This document shows positions 8,570-17,631 of a DNA stretch of 64,000 bases, piece by piece. Location of the stretch: contig NZ_MDFN01000023.1 in assembly GCF_001730525.1 (NCBI RefSeq), positions 1 through 64,000 of the forward strand, written 5' to 3'. This stretch comes from Arcticibacter eurypsychrophilus (lineage in GTDB: Bacteria; Bacteroidota; Bacteroidia; Sphingobacteriales; Sphingobacteriaceae). Under the pieces are notes generated by a model. That model saw nothing but the letters and a program-made list of their open reading frames with translations. It searched no databases and was not told where the DNA came from. The first letter of the stretch is position 1. Every line of letters starts with the position of its first letter. The position numbers and the translations under genes are program-made.

Positions 8570-9001
8570 ACTTATAATACTAGTTTAATCAGATAAGATC
8601 GTGTATTGATCGTTCTGCTGAAACGAAACTACCTAGGCTAACTAAGACGGACGATTGTTGAGCGAAATCTTCCAAACTCTTCTCAACCACGTCGGATTTT
8701 TCTCGATTTTGCGCATTACCAGTATAAGGTTCTAAATAGAGCAAGCATTCAAGACAGCGACGAATAGCGATGGGAAGGTCTCTATAAGCGGAACGCTGCT
8801 CGCTCGCTGCTTGCACACACTACGCTCACCTCGAGGCGAGGGCTAAACGATAATTAAAGCTGCCAATTGCGAATTTGATGCATTTGAGATATCCAGCTGG
8901 TATCTACCTGATTCGACCTCGTTTAATCCTAGGTACCAATTATATCAACTCCAACATCTTCACTCCCTTTGAAAGTAATTTTCAAACCGTATTTTTGATT
9001 T
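8570..9001. other. Gene-poor spacer
   Basis: About 430 bp without a convincing gene. A minus-strand frame of 75 codons (8589-8816) exists but matches nothing I know and may be chance. The part at 8795-8845 is unusually GC-rich for the surroundings (CGCTGCTCGCTCGCTGC, then CTCACCTCGAGGCGAGG with a short inverted repeat), which could be a scar of transferred DNA. Confidence 0.35.
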
Positions 9002-9448
9002 ATGTACACGGAGTTATTAAATCACATAAAAAGATATCTTCAGCTAATATTGGAAGAAGAGCAGTTTCTTTGTGATAGGCTCACACTCATAAAGCTTAAT
9101 AAAAAAGAATTCCTGTTAGAACCAGGAAAGATCTGCCAGGGAAACTACTTTGTTGTAAAAGGCTGTTTAAGGCAGTTCTTTATCAATAAAAAGTTGAATG
9201 AACAAACCCTGCACTTTGGAATTGAAAACTGGTGGATTGCTGATCAGGATAGTCTTTTATTCAAGAAACCGTCTTCATGTTACATCCAGGCTATAGAAGA
9301 ATCAGAATTGCTCTTATTAACTGAAAGCGACCGGATTATAGTTTTTACTGAGATTCCTAAGATAGAAAGCTATTTCAGAATGATCATGCAAAGAGCTTTA
9401 GTAGCGTCGCAACATCGGGTTGGAACGATCAGTACAACTTTTATTTGA
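9002..9448 (+). pseudogene. Crp/Fnr-like regulator lacking its DNA-binding domain
   Basis: A 148-residue protein matching the cyclic-nucleotide-binding half of Crp/Fnr-like regulators common in Bacteroidota: LNKKEFLLEPGKICQGNYFVVKG (residues about 31-53), FGIENWWIADQDSLLF and IQAIEESELLLLTESD. It ends at HRVGTISTTFI, just at the end of the dimerisation helix; family members continue with about 45 residues containing the winged helix-turn-helix. No such sequence was found in the following 100 bp in any forward frame. The gene is therefore truncated and probably inactive as a transcription factor, unless the sensor domain alone acts as a dominant partner. A second broken Crp-like gene lies at 25163-25737. 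Confidence 0.7.
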
Positions 9449-9548
9449 TTCAGAAATGACAAATTAAAAAAACGAATTCATGAAAAGTGTATTCTTACAT
9501 TGTATAAGAAAATGATCCCTTTTTAAACTTAAACTATTTCACAGTTTC

Positions 9549-10457
9549 TTATTCTATTCCCTTTACCTGCATTGCAATCGTATAAATCGCGGTTGAAGCA
9601 GTAATGAAGAGATATGAACGGTTTTTCCCGCCAAAACAAACATTGGCTGTCCATGGCTCTTTTACCACAATATGACCAATTTGTACGCCTTCCGGATTAA
9701 ATATAGTAACGCCATTGCCCGCAAGATAGAGATTTCCCCTGCTGTCAATTGTCATTCCATCAGCACCCTGGTTAATGATCTGCGTCTGGCCACTGAGACC
9801 GCCGTTTTTACCGATGGTGTAACGGTATATTTTGTTCCGCTGAATATCTGCAACATACAGGTATTTACCATCTGCTGAGCCTACGATACCATTTGGCTTG
9901 GTTACATCTTCCGCCACCACTCTTACCTTAGCTTGTTTACCGGGCGACAGGTAATAGACCTTCTGTCCCTCAATTTCCGGCTTTTTCCTTGTCCAGTAAT
10001 CACGCTGGTAATAAGGATCTGTAAAATAGATCCCACCTTTAGCATCAACCCAAAGGTCATTAGGCCCGTTCAGTTTCTTGCCATCTACAGCTGACAGCAG
10101 TACTTTTACCTTTTTATTTTTACTAACAGACCATAACTCATTGTTTTCATCGGCACAAACCAGCAGTTGGTCCTGTTTATCAAAATAGGTACCATTTGCT
10201 CGGCCGGCTTTATTCATAAACAATGAAAGTTTCCCGTTCGTGTCATATTTCCAGATTTGGTTGTTCGGTTGATCAGTAAAATAAACATCGCCCTTTTTAT
10301 TTACCGCAGGGCCTTCAGTGAAGATAAACTGGCGGGAAATGAGTTTTAGACTATCCTGGTTGAACAGCTGGGCTTTGACCTGCAATGAAGTAAGAGATAA
10401 AAGCAGTACGCATAAAAAGGTAAAGCAAAGCCTGACTGAGGCATTTAGATGATTCAT
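9549..10457 (-). CDS. SMP-30/gluconolactonase-like secreted beta-propeller
   Basis: A 302-residue protein with a signal peptide (cleavage likely after VKAQ near residue 30), so periplasmic. The mature part is a six-bladed propeller of the SMP-30/gluconolactonase/LRE type: TEGPAVNKKGDVYFTDQPNNQIWKY, then NGPNDLWVDAKGGIYFTDPYY, KPNGIVGSADGKYLYVAD and ADGMTIDSRGNLYLAG. The Glu of TEGP and the Asn and Asp of NGPND and PNG/AD are the usual metal ligands and are present. Members hydrolyse sugar lactones. It is 10 bp downstream of an NTF2-like secreted protein, and the two probably form an operon. Confidence 0.8.
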   Translation of the reverse strand: MNHLNASVRLCFTFLCVLLLSLTSLQVKAQLFNQDSLKLISRQFIFTEGPAVNKKGDVYFTDQPNNQIWKYDTNGKLSLFMNKAGRANGTYFDKQDQLLVCADENNELWSVSKNKKVKVLLSAVDGKKLNGPNDLWVDAKGGIYFTDPYYQRDYWTRKKPEIEGQKVYYLSPGKQAKVRVVAEDVTKPNGIVGSADGKYLYVADIQRNKIYRYTIGKNGGLSGQTQIINQGADGMTIDSRGNLYLAGNGVTIFNPEGVQIGHIVVKEPWTANVCFGGKNRSYLFITASTAIYTIAMQVKGIE

Positions 10458-10467
10458 TTTTGTACTA

Positions 10468-10959
10468 TTAGTTCTCTGTCGCTGGTTGTATCATTTCTCT
10501 GATGGTCGCCCAGCCAGTGGGGCTTTCTTTGTACTTTACGTAGACAATCATTGAGCGGCCTTTAAAAATAAATGGCTGACCATTTCCCTTTGGAGTGCCT
10601 TTAATTGTAAATAAGGTTTGCTCAATAGCGGTATTGCCATTTATGAGAAGACTTTCCGTATTATTTTCAACAAATTCCAAGTGGAAGTTATCCAATGTCC
10701 CTTTTAAACCTGGCCTAAGGCTTTCTCTGCCGGTTTGATAGCTTTGGTAGCTGGTAGCTTTAATTACATCTGGGTGGTGAAACGCCAAAATACGATCTAA
10801 ATTTCCTTTAGAAAAAGCAGCACGAATTGCAATACTAGTATTTTTAAGGGAATCACGTTCTGCCTGGGTGCCATTAAATTGATCCACAGATTGCGGGGAG
10901 GCCGAAAAAGCCATGAAGAAAAGTATTAATGAGAGAAGAATACGCGATTTAGATTTCAT
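10468..10959 (-). CDS. Secreted NTF2-like (DUF4440/SnoaL) protein
   Basis: A 163-residue protein with a signal peptide ending near FSASPQS (about residue 24). The mature part looks like a DUF4440/SnoaL domain: RAAFSKGNLDRILAFHHPDVIKA, then GRESLRPGLKGTLDNFHLEF, VENNTESLLINGNTAIEQ and GRSMIVYVKYKESPTGWATIREM. The fold forms a small-molecule pocket; no reaction can be assigned. It lies directly upstream of the SMP-30-like gene, which suggests a joint role in handling a small substrate in the periplasm. Confidence 0.7.
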   Translation of the reverse strand: MKSKSRILLSLILFFMAFSASPQSVDQFNGTQAERDSLKNTSIAIRAAFSKGNLDRILAFHHPDVIKATSYQSYQTGRESLRPGLKGTLDNFHLEFVENNTESLLINGNTAIEQTLFTIKGTPKGNGQPFIFKGRSMIVYVKYKESPTGWATIREMIQPATEN

Positions 10960-11117
10960 AATTCCATTAAATATCCGTGCATGGTTTAATAATAATTAAA
11001 CTTATCAATTCTTATGTATAAAAACAAGTCCTCTTGTATATGGCCAATTTGAATTCAGAGCAGAAACAGTAATATTCTCTCAATACTCCGGAATAATAAG
11101 ACACTATACTATATCCA

Positions 11118-11146
11118 AGGCATATTGGGCGTCTTGGCTTATGCCT
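11118..11146. repeat. Inverted repeat upstream of hipBA
   Basis: The arms AGGCATA (11118-11124) and TATGCCT (11140-11146) are a perfect 7-bp inverted repeat. A second pair, CCAAG (11115-11119) and CTTGG (11133-11137), overlaps it, so two alternative hairpins are possible. It lies about 110 bp before hipB and may be a regulatory site. Confidence 0.35.
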
Positions 11147-11199
11147 CATTATGGTATAATTGGTGGAGGGTTAATTAGTCTTTTTATAATTCAAATGAT

Positions 11200-11207
11200 T
11201 AGCTTTG
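11200..11207 (+). promoter_or_regulatory. -7 box of hipBA
   Basis: TAGCTTTG fits TAnnTTTG and lies 48 bp before the hipB start codon. No clear -33 TTG is present. Confidence 0.45.
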
Positions 11208-11209
11208 TG

Positions 11210-11221
11210 ATACTATAGTAT
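11210..11221. promoter_or_regulatory. 12-bp palindrome, candidate HipB operator
   Basis: ATACTATAGTAT is a perfect 12-bp palindrome starting 2 bp after the predicted -7 box, so it would cover the transcription start. Type II antitoxins such as HipB bind palindromes in their own promoter, which makes this a good operator candidate (inference). The sequence differs from the E. coli HipB operator. Confidence 0.5.
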
Positions 11222-11255
11222 TATTACTGGTTATACTTCATAGATTACTACTACA

Positions 11256-11564
11256 ATGATATCACTTATTTCTCTATCAAAAGCTCAGCTAAAATTAGCT
11301 GATCATATTCGAGCCAGACGACTATCTATGGAGTTAACCCAGGAAGGTTTGGCAGAACGCTCGGGTGTGCCCCTTGCAACGCTGCGCAAATTTGAGCAGA
11401 AAGGTGCAATCTCCATAGGATCCTTTTTAAAGCTTCTGATGGTTACTGGTGGCATAGAAGAAATAATCGAGGTATTGAAACCATCAAAGCCTAATTTTAC
11501 GTCAATAGATGAGGTATTGAAAGATACAGATACCATATCCAGAAAAAGAGGGCGTAAAAAATGA
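11256..11564 (+). CDS. hipB: HipB-like antitoxin, XRE-type HTH
   Basis: A 102-residue DNA-binding protein. The helix-turn-helix is visible at about residues 15-60: IRARRLSMELTQEGLAERSG, then PLATLRKFEQKGAISIGSFLKLL. A lysine/arginine-rich tail (SRKRGRKK) follows. It overlaps the HipA-like kinase gene by 4 bp (ATGA), so the two are translated together, as in hipBA toxin-antitoxin operons. It should bind HipA, neutralise it and repress its own promoter, probably at the palindrome 35 bp upstream. Confidence 0.85.
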   Translation: MISLISLSKAQLKLADHIRARRLSMELTQEGLAERSGVPLATLRKFEQKGAISIGSFLKLLMVTGGIEEIIEVLKPSKPNFTSIDEVLKDTDTISRKRGRKK

Positions 11565-12793
11565 CACAACCAATTATAGAATTGAGGGTTGGCTTAGACT
11601 TTGGTTCAGAAATTCAGGCTGTGGGGCGGCTGGCCATTCGCGACCACATTATTTATTTTGAATATGACAATGCATTCATTCAAAAGGGCATGGAAATATC
11701 TCCATTCCGGATGCCATTGCAAAGAGGCGTTATTGAATTACCTCAACGTCCGTTTGAGGGGCTCCCGGGTGTGTTTAGCGATAGTTTGCCCGATGGTTGG
11801 GGGCGATTGCTTTTTGACCGGCTACTAAGATCGCAAGGTATCTTGCCTCACAGCCAATCTCAGTTGGATCGGCTGGCGCATGTGGGCTTATCTGGTATGG
11901 GGGCATTGGTTTATGAACCTGATCATAGTCCTTCAGATAGCCAGGAATTTATAGACCTCGATAATCTGGCCTCACAGACAGAAGAAGTGTTACAAGGTAG
12001 CTCGGAAGAAGTCATCAAAGAATTATTGGCTTTGAACGGATCATCTGCAGGTGCTCGTCCGAAAGCTCTTATTGCCGTAACTCCTGATCGTAAGCAGATC
12101 ACTTATGGCGCAAAGAAACTTAACGAAGAATTAGAACCCTGGCTGGTCAAATTTTCAAATTCACTGGACGGTCATGATGCCGGTGCAATTGAGTATGTCT
12201 ATGCTTTAATGGCAAAGGAGGCAGGCATGATCATGCCAGAAGTACACTTATTCCCATCACACAAGGGCGCTGGTTATTTTGGCGTGAAACGATTTGACAG
12301 AGATGGTAATAAACGGTTGCATATGCATACTGCAAGTGGCTTATTGCATAGTGATTTTAGAACACCATCCCTGGATTATGAAGATTTGCTCAATCTGACT
12401 GCTGCTCTAACCAAGGATATTCGTGAAGTCGAAAAAATGTTTCGCCTCGCTGTTTTCAATGTATTAGCACATAACCGGGATGATCACGCTAAAAATTTCA
12501 GTTTTCTAATGGATGAAAATGGCGAATGGAAGTTAGCTCCCGGGTATGATCTTACTTTTTCAAGTGGCCCGAGTGGAGAACAAAGCACAATGGTCATGGG
12601 TGAAGGTAGAAATCCTAAAACCAGCCATTTAGTGAAACTTGGACAGGAATCAAAGTTAACAAGGAAGCTGATAGATGAAGTTATTGAACAAACGAAAAGT
12701 TCTTTAGCACATTGGACTGGTCTGGCGCAAAAACATAATATTACAAAGACTAATATTAAACTTATTACAAATGCTATCAACGGTATCGAATGA
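11561..12793 (+). CDS. hipA: HipA-like serine/threonine kinase toxin
   Basis: A 410-residue HipA-family kinase of full length. The N-terminal subdomain has GVIELPQRPFEGLPGVFSDSLPDGWGR (about 56-82). The flexible P-loop is GSSAGARPKALI (160-171), the ATP-binding Lys is in WLVKFSN (K197), the catalytic loop is NRDDHAKN (305-312) and the metal-binding Asp is in PGYDLTF (D330). All key residues are present, so the kinase should be active. HipA of E. coli phosphorylates glutamyl-tRNA synthetase and causes persistence; the target here is not known. The antitoxin gene is directly upstream with a 4-bp overlap. Confidence 0.88.
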   Translation: MTQPIIELRVGLDFGSEIQAVGRLAIRDHIIYFEYDNAFIQKGMEISPFRMPLQRGVIELPQRPFEGLPGVFSDSLPDGWGRLLFDRLLRSQGILPHSQSQLDRLAHVGLSGMGALVYEPDHSPSDSQEFIDLDNLASQTEEVLQGSSEEVIKELLALNGSSAGARPKALIAVTPDRKQITYGAKKLNEELEPWLVKFSNSLDGHDAGAIEYVYALMAKEAGMIMPEVHLFPSHKGAGYFGVKRFDRDGNKRLHMHTASGLLHSDFRTPSLDYEDLLNLTAALTKDIREVEKMFRLAVFNVLAHNRDDHAKNFSFLMDENGEWKLAPGYDLTFSSGPSGEQSTMVMGEGRNPKTSHLVKLGQESKLTRKLIDEVIEQTKSSLAHWTGLAQKHNITKTNIKLITNAINGIE

Positions 12794-12871
12794 GCAGGTA
12801 CAACTCCATAAATTAGTTCAGATTTTAGGACATTTTTAGATGCTAACGATCAATGTTTGAATGGGTTTAAG

Positions 12872-15800
12872 TCAATTAAAAATATACCTGATCCCAAATT
12901 GCATCATATAAGTCGAGTTACTACTCACATCATTTACAAAAGTTTCGCTAATCAGGTTGCCACTTGTTGTGGCCAATTGAAATGTCGGCTTAACGGTCCC
13001 ATTTGGCAAAACGGAACCTAAATTTGCAGGAACTAGCAGAGCACTAGCCTGAACAATTTTCCTTATTCCCCAGTTTTGGTTCAGTAAATTACCCACATTC
13101 AAAACATCCCATGACAACTGAATAGACTGCTGCGCTTTATGATCACCTAAAACAAAATCATGTGTCAGCTTAATATCCCACTGATTGCGCCAAGGCATCA
13201 ATGCTCCATTCCTTTCTGCATATTTCCCTTTACGTGTACGCAGGTATTTATCCTGATCGATATATTTAAAAAAGGCCTCACTTTGCTGCGATGCGGTATA
13301 AGTAACAAGGCTTGGTCGATTAATCGTTAAATCAACAAATGAAATTTCCGAAACATCTTTAGGTACATAGATCAAGGCCTTGTTCGCACCGTCATGAATG
13401 AAATCACGCGAATAGGTATAGGAAAATCGCCCGCTATAAGATCCCTGGTAAACTAAGGCAGCACCAACTTTGAACTTTTTAAGATATACTTTATGGAAGT
13501 TAAGGTAAGCCACTATTCTGTGGGGGACTACATAACCCGCAGATCCTAATTGGCTTTGGTTATTGCCATTCACACTAGGCGTGGCATTTAGAGCCGAAAG
13601 GGTTTGGTCGCCATCTCCGTCATTCAAATTCTTCGCCATGCTCCTACTATAAGCCACTGAAATCACGAGGGTATTTGATATTTTCTTTTCAAGCTGCTCA
13701 GTCATGGACCAGTAATACCCCTTTGATACATTGCTTACTTTCACTACATTCAACGGAGAGTTCCCATTTAAATCGGCTAAACCTGAACTATTCAGGTTAT
13801 TGATAAACCGGTCTTTGATATCAGTTGGATATACAAGCCTGTTATCCGGATAGCCGGCAATATTTAAATATTGAGCGGCTTCAAGATTGATATCCTTAAA
13901 AGTAATGGCATGAATATCTTTATTGTAGAGTACATCTATTTTGAACTTCAAGCCTTTGGATACCAGCAAATCAAGACCGGCACTGCTTTTCCAGGTTTGA
14001 GGCATTTTAAAATCTTTATCTAATACACTGGTTATAGAGGGTAATTTCAAGCTTTGAGCGGTCAGATCAGCTGGCACATAGGCCGATGGATCAGGATTGA
14101 AGATCCCGGGTGTATTTTCCTTTCCCTGCCAGGTTTGTGTAATTTGCGACAAGCCTGAATATCTGGCCTGGCTGATGATCCACACAAATGGAATCCTTCC
14201 AGTGAAGATGCCGGTACCTCCTCTAAAGCGGATTGTTCCGTTTTCGTTCAGATTAATGGAGACTCCGATTCTCGGGGATATTAAAAGAGATGCCTGGGGT
14301 AACTCAGAGGTATGCACTTGCTGACCTTCCGCAAAGGTTAGTGCGGCTAGATTTGTGTTTTCTGCAAGCGACTTTGGATACCAGGGTAGGTCTACACGAA
14401 TCCCTGCAGTTAAACTGGAGTGTTTTCCCAGCATAATACTATTCTGCGCAAAAACAGCCAGGTTTGCATATTTAAAGCTATAAACAGGCTGTTGTATTTC
14501 CGGATTGGTAGAGTATGTAAGTGCATAATCTACGGGCTTTTGTCCGCTAACGAAATCATCCCATGAGGCAAATGTATAGTAACCAGTTCCAAATGGCATG
14601 TACGTGTTAGTTGTGCTACTGTAATCAATTTTAACACCTGCTAACCAGGTATTCCGGCTTTGACTAAAGTTGACGTAATCCATCACCGATAGCAGATTCA
14701 CATTACGGCTGTTTCCATAAGTAAAAGGCTCTAATCCAAAAGAAGTGAATGGAACGCCATCTTTTAAAATATCGACAAAAGGAAAGGATTTACTATCCGA
14801 TTTGCGAGGTTCATATTGCTTGGTATAAGAGGCTCTAAGTGTATTGGAGCTATTTGCGGTTAAAAGTTTATTCCATTCGGCAGCAATAGAATAAAAATTA
14901 GACTTGGTACTAAAATTGGAATTACTAAAGGGTAGCGCGTTATTATTTCTTCTGCCTACTCCAACCGGAAAAGCGGTTAAAGGGCTTCGTGATCCGTTTA
15001 CGAGTTCAGGTCGCCCGCTTCTTAATTGGTTATAGCGAATGCTAAATGTATTATTAGCAGCGATGTTCCAATCTAATCTGCCTAATATTTTTGTGCTCTT
15101 GTTTTGAAAATCATAATTACTATAAGTGCCAGGATCATATTGGTAGGTATTGCGTAAGTATTGGTCAATTTCATTGAGTTCGGTAGCCTGGGGCCTTGAA
15201 ATGTTTGTACTGCTTCCATATGGTGTTGCAATGGTAGCGGCTATATAGGGTTGCGGGTTATACTGCTCACGCTCGGTTTCAAGGCTTAAAAAATAAAATA
15301 GCTTGTTTCGCAGGATAGGTCCGCCTATTCGGATGCCGTCCTGATGGTAAGACAGTTTTCTTTTGTCGAAAGATTGGTCGGCAACCTGATTTCCGTAACT
15401 ATTCTGATTACGAAAAAACCGGTATACAGATGCCTGCGTTTTATTACTCCCCGACCGGGTGATGATATTAATGGTACTTCCGATAAATCCGGACTCCCAT
15501 ATGGCATTATAGGGAGCTACGTTGACAGATAGTTGATCAATTGCGTCAAGTGATACCGGTTGCGCTCCGTTTCCTGGTAGATTCTCTCCTACTCCGAAAT
15601 TGTTATTAAATTCAGAGCCATCAATGGTAATAAAATTCTGTCTGTAATTGCCTCCGGCAATGGATGGGCCAAATGAAAGTGGATTTAGACGCACATAATC
15701 CTGAATACCTCTTTTAATAGCAGGTAAACTCCCTAAGAGTTTTTGGTCTACCTGAGTGGACAGTCCGGTTTGCTGTGTAGTGATTTGGGGTTTACCGGGC

Positions 15801-16168
15801 CTAAACAAGTTTATTACTACCTCTGGAAGTTGAATTCCTGGGTTTTTTAGGGTAATATTGATGCGCTCGGGCTCATCAAACCTGAAATAAAGATCTTTTT
15901 GGTGGAATGCGGTGTATCCCGTACTGGTAACCTCGATTTCATAGGGTCCGCCTGGCTTTAAATCGGGTAGATAAAACCGACCTGATTCATTACTGGAACA
16001 GCCGTATTGGGTTTGTGTGGGTTGATAAAACAGGCGTACCGTTGCTCCCTGGACTAACTTTTTATTTTGATCATAGATGATCCCCGACAACGTACTTTTA
16101 GTTGTCTGCCCAACAATTTGATGAGGGAGAATGAATACCATGCAAAATATAAGAAATCCGTATTTCAT
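12872..16168 (-). CDS. Oar-like TonB-dependent receptor 2
   Basis: A 1098-residue outer-membrane receptor. The ATG at 16168 is preferred over the TTG one codon earlier. A signal peptide ends near QIVGQ (about 21). Next comes a carboxypeptidase-regulatory-like domain (STLSGIIYDQNKKLVQGATVRLFY, then SGRFYLPDLKPGGPYEIEV), a plug with NFITIDGSEFNNNFG and SINIITRSGSNK-like segments, and a large beta-barrel beginning around GGPILRNKLFYFLSLE. This is the Oar-like class, not the SusC class; no SusD partner is nearby. A terminator-like hairpin separates it from the phosphodiesterase upstream, so it may have its own promoter or be read at a lower level. The substrate is unknown; its neighbours suggest something with phosphodiester bonds. 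Confidence 0.82.
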   Translation of the reverse strand: MKYGFLIFCMVFILPHQIVGQTTKSTLSGIIYDQNKKLVQGATVRLFYQPTQTQYGCSSNESGRFYLPDLKPGGPYEIEVTSTGYTAFHQKDLYFRFDEPERINITLKNPGIQLPEVVINLFRPGKPQITTQQTGLSTQVDQKLLGSLPAIKRGIQDYVRLNPLSFGPSIAGGNYRQNFITIDGSEFNNNFGVGENLPGNGAQPVSLDAIDQLSVNVAPYNAIWESGFIGSTINIITRSGSNKTQASVYRFFRNQNSYGNQVADQSFDKRKLSYHQDGIRIGGPILRNKLFYFLSLETEREQYNPQPYIAATIATPYGSSTNISRPQATELNEIDQYLRNTYQYDPGTYSNYDFQNKSTKILGRLDWNIAANNTFSIRYNQLRSGRPELVNGSRSPLTAFPVGVGRRNNNALPFSNSNFSTKSNFYSIAAEWNKLLTANSSNTLRASYTKQYEPRKSDSKSFPFVDILKDGVPFTSFGLEPFTYGNSRNVNLLSVMDYVNFSQSRNTWLAGVKIDYSSTTNTYMPFGTGYYTFASWDDFVSGQKPVDYALTYSTNPEIQQPVYSFKYANLAVFAQNSIMLGKHSSLTAGIRVDLPWYPKSLAENTNLAALTFAEGQQVHTSELPQASLLISPRIGVSINLNENGTIRFRGGTGIFTGRIPFVWIISQARYSGLSQITQTWQGKENTPGIFNPDPSAYVPADLTAQSLKLPSITSVLDKDFKMPQTWKSSAGLDLLVSKGLKFKIDVLYNKDIHAITFKDINLEAAQYLNIAGYPDNRLVYPTDIKDRFINNLNSSGLADLNGNSPLNVVKVSNVSKGYYWSMTEQLEKKISNTLVISVAYSRSMAKNLNDGDGDQTLSALNATPSVNGNNQSQLGSAGYVVPHRIVAYLNFHKVYLKKFKVGAALVYQGSYSGRFSYTYSRDFIHDGANKALIYVPKDVSEISFVDLTINRPSLVTYTASQQSEAFFKYIDQDKYLRTRKGKYAERNGALMPWRNQWDIKLTHDFVLGDHKAQQSIQLSWDVLNVGNLLNQNWGIRKIVQASALLVPANLGSVLPNGTVKPTFQLATTSGNLISETFVNDVSSNSTYMMQFGIRYIFN

Positions 16169-16221
16169 CAATCAAACGCCATAATTAGTATTACCTATAA
16201 AAGTCAAACTGATAAAACATC

Positions 16222-16252
16222 AAAAAACAGACAAGTTTCCCTGCCTGTTTTC
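16222..16252 (-). terminator. Rho-independent terminator after phosphodiesterase
   Basis: On the minus strand AAAACAGGCAG (16251-16241) pairs with CTTGTCTGTTTT (16235-16224) over 11 positions with two wobbles, and is followed by more Ts. It lies just after the phosphodiesterase stop at 16279. Confidence 0.6.
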
Positions 16253-16278
16253 TGATGCATCGTATAAAATTATACTTG

Positions 16279-17619
16279 TTATTTTGTTACCAATATTCCC
16301 GGGTATAAAATACCGTCAGGTGCATCAAAATCAATTCCTAATAATTTAGCTGCTAATGGAGCGATATCTTCAAGACCGATCAAAGGCAGCGTTACATTCT
16401 TTTTAACTCCTGCACCAGATACTAAAAGGCCTGTTTGGATATGCTGAAAGTCAGGATAAAAACCATGTGTACCACCGGATGCCGCTTTAATGGCATTTCC
16501 TGTTAGCGAGGAACTCATGGATATGCCCTCAATAGGTGCCAATGCGAGTGCTGCATTTGGATCGCTGCCAACCTGGTCCAATTCGGCACGATTAACCACA
16601 CGGAACAACTTTTTCTGAGATTCAGGCAAAGCAGTAAGCATCTTCTGAACCTGTGCCAGCGTTTTGCTATCCTTTGGATCTTTGAGCATCAAAAAAGCGG
16701 AGGCTCCTGAGGTGTGAAATTGTGCTTTCCAGTTTAGCTTCCCGTTTGTTTTGGTATACAAACCGTTTTGTGCCAGCCATACATTTGGGGATACGGAGGT
16801 GTGGATATTCACAAATCCATGATCTCCTGTCACAATTACTGTTGTACTGTCTTTTATGCCAGCTTGCTCAATGGCTTCCATGATATTATTTACGGCATGG
16901 TCTGCACCCGCTACTGCTTTCCTCACATGATCGCCATCCCTTCCATCGCCATGCTCTGCATGATCAACAGCAAAGATGTGAAATGTAAGCAGGTTTGGCT
17001 TATATTTCCCGATCAGGTAAGCAACCATCCGGCTTCCATTTTCATCAGCTGATGAAAAGTCGCTGCTTAATTTTTGCGCATCGAGTTTTCCGGTAGCATT
17101 TAACTCAATTTCCTCAAATAGTCCCTTTGGAGTAGAGAGCGCTCTCACTGGTGCTACACGATCCTGATTTTTGTCTAAAGACCAAACTTCCGGAATGTTG
17201 TAATCCACTTTGGCTCCTGATGATACCGGCCATGATACAGAGGCAGTTTTTAGTCCTGCCTTTGCTGCTGCATCCCATAAAGTCGGCACTTTTATCAGGT
17301 TGCTTTCCCAATACCATCGGCCAGTTGACCCTTCCGGCTCAAATGGTGAATTATAGTAGATGCCATGTTTCATAGGTTTGGCACCGGTAATGATGGTCGT
17401 GTGCGAAGGGTAGGTAACGCTTGGAAATACACCCCGAACTCCGTCAGCCGACACTCCTTCTTCTAACATTTTGTGTAGAGTTGGTGTGGCCCACTTGTCT
17501 TCCCTGTAAAAATCAGGTCTGAATCCGTCAATGCTGATAATTACCACGTACTTACTTTGCTGTGCAGAAAGCTGAATCGAAATAGGTAATAGAAATAATA
17601 CTAAAAATAATCTTCTCAT
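16279..17619 (-). CDS. Secreted NPP-type phosphodiesterase/pyrophosphatase
   Basis: A 446-residue enzyme of the alkaline-phosphatase superfamily, nucleotide pyrophosphatase/phosphodiesterase branch. A signal peptide ends near QLSAQ (20). The two-metal site is complete: D31 in SIDGFRPD, nucleophile T69 in FPSVTYPSHTT, then FAVDHAEHG, VTGDHGF and GGTHGFYP supplying Asp and His ligands. It should hydrolyse phosphodiester or pyrophosphate bonds in the periplasm or at the outer membrane. It lies 12 bp downstream of the first Oar-like receptor, so receptor and enzyme are likely one operon: the enzyme cleaves what the receptor binds or the product it imports. Confidence 0.88.
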   Translation of the reverse strand: MRRLFLVLFLLPISIQLSAQQSKYVVIISIDGFRPDFYREDKWATPTLHKMLEEGVSADGVRGVFPSVTYPSHTTIITGAKPMKHGIYYNSPFEPEGSTGRWYWESNLIKVPTLWDAAAKAGLKTASVSWPVSSGAKVDYNIPEVWSLDKNQDRVAPVRALSTPKGLFEEIELNATGKLDAQKLSSDFSSADENGSRMVAYLIGKYKPNLLTFHIFAVDHAEHGDGRDGDHVRKAVAGADHAVNNIMEAIEQAGIKDSTTVIVTGDHGFVNIHTSVSPNVWLAQNGLYTKTNGKLNWKAQFHTSGASAFLMLKDPKDSKTLAQVQKMLTALPESQKKLFRVVNRAELDQVGSDPNAALALAPIEGISMSSSLTGNAIKAASGGTHGFYPDFQHIQTGLLVSGAGVKKNVTLPLIGLEDIAPLAAKLLGIDFDAPDGILYPGILVTK

Positions 17620-17631
17620 GAAATTTGTTTA

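Noticed and set aside
8589-8816. 75-codon minus-strand open frame upstream of the DUF6266 pair
   Set aside because: No known motif, composition unlike its neighbours, no clear start signal; could be chance. Mentioned only in the spacer entry.
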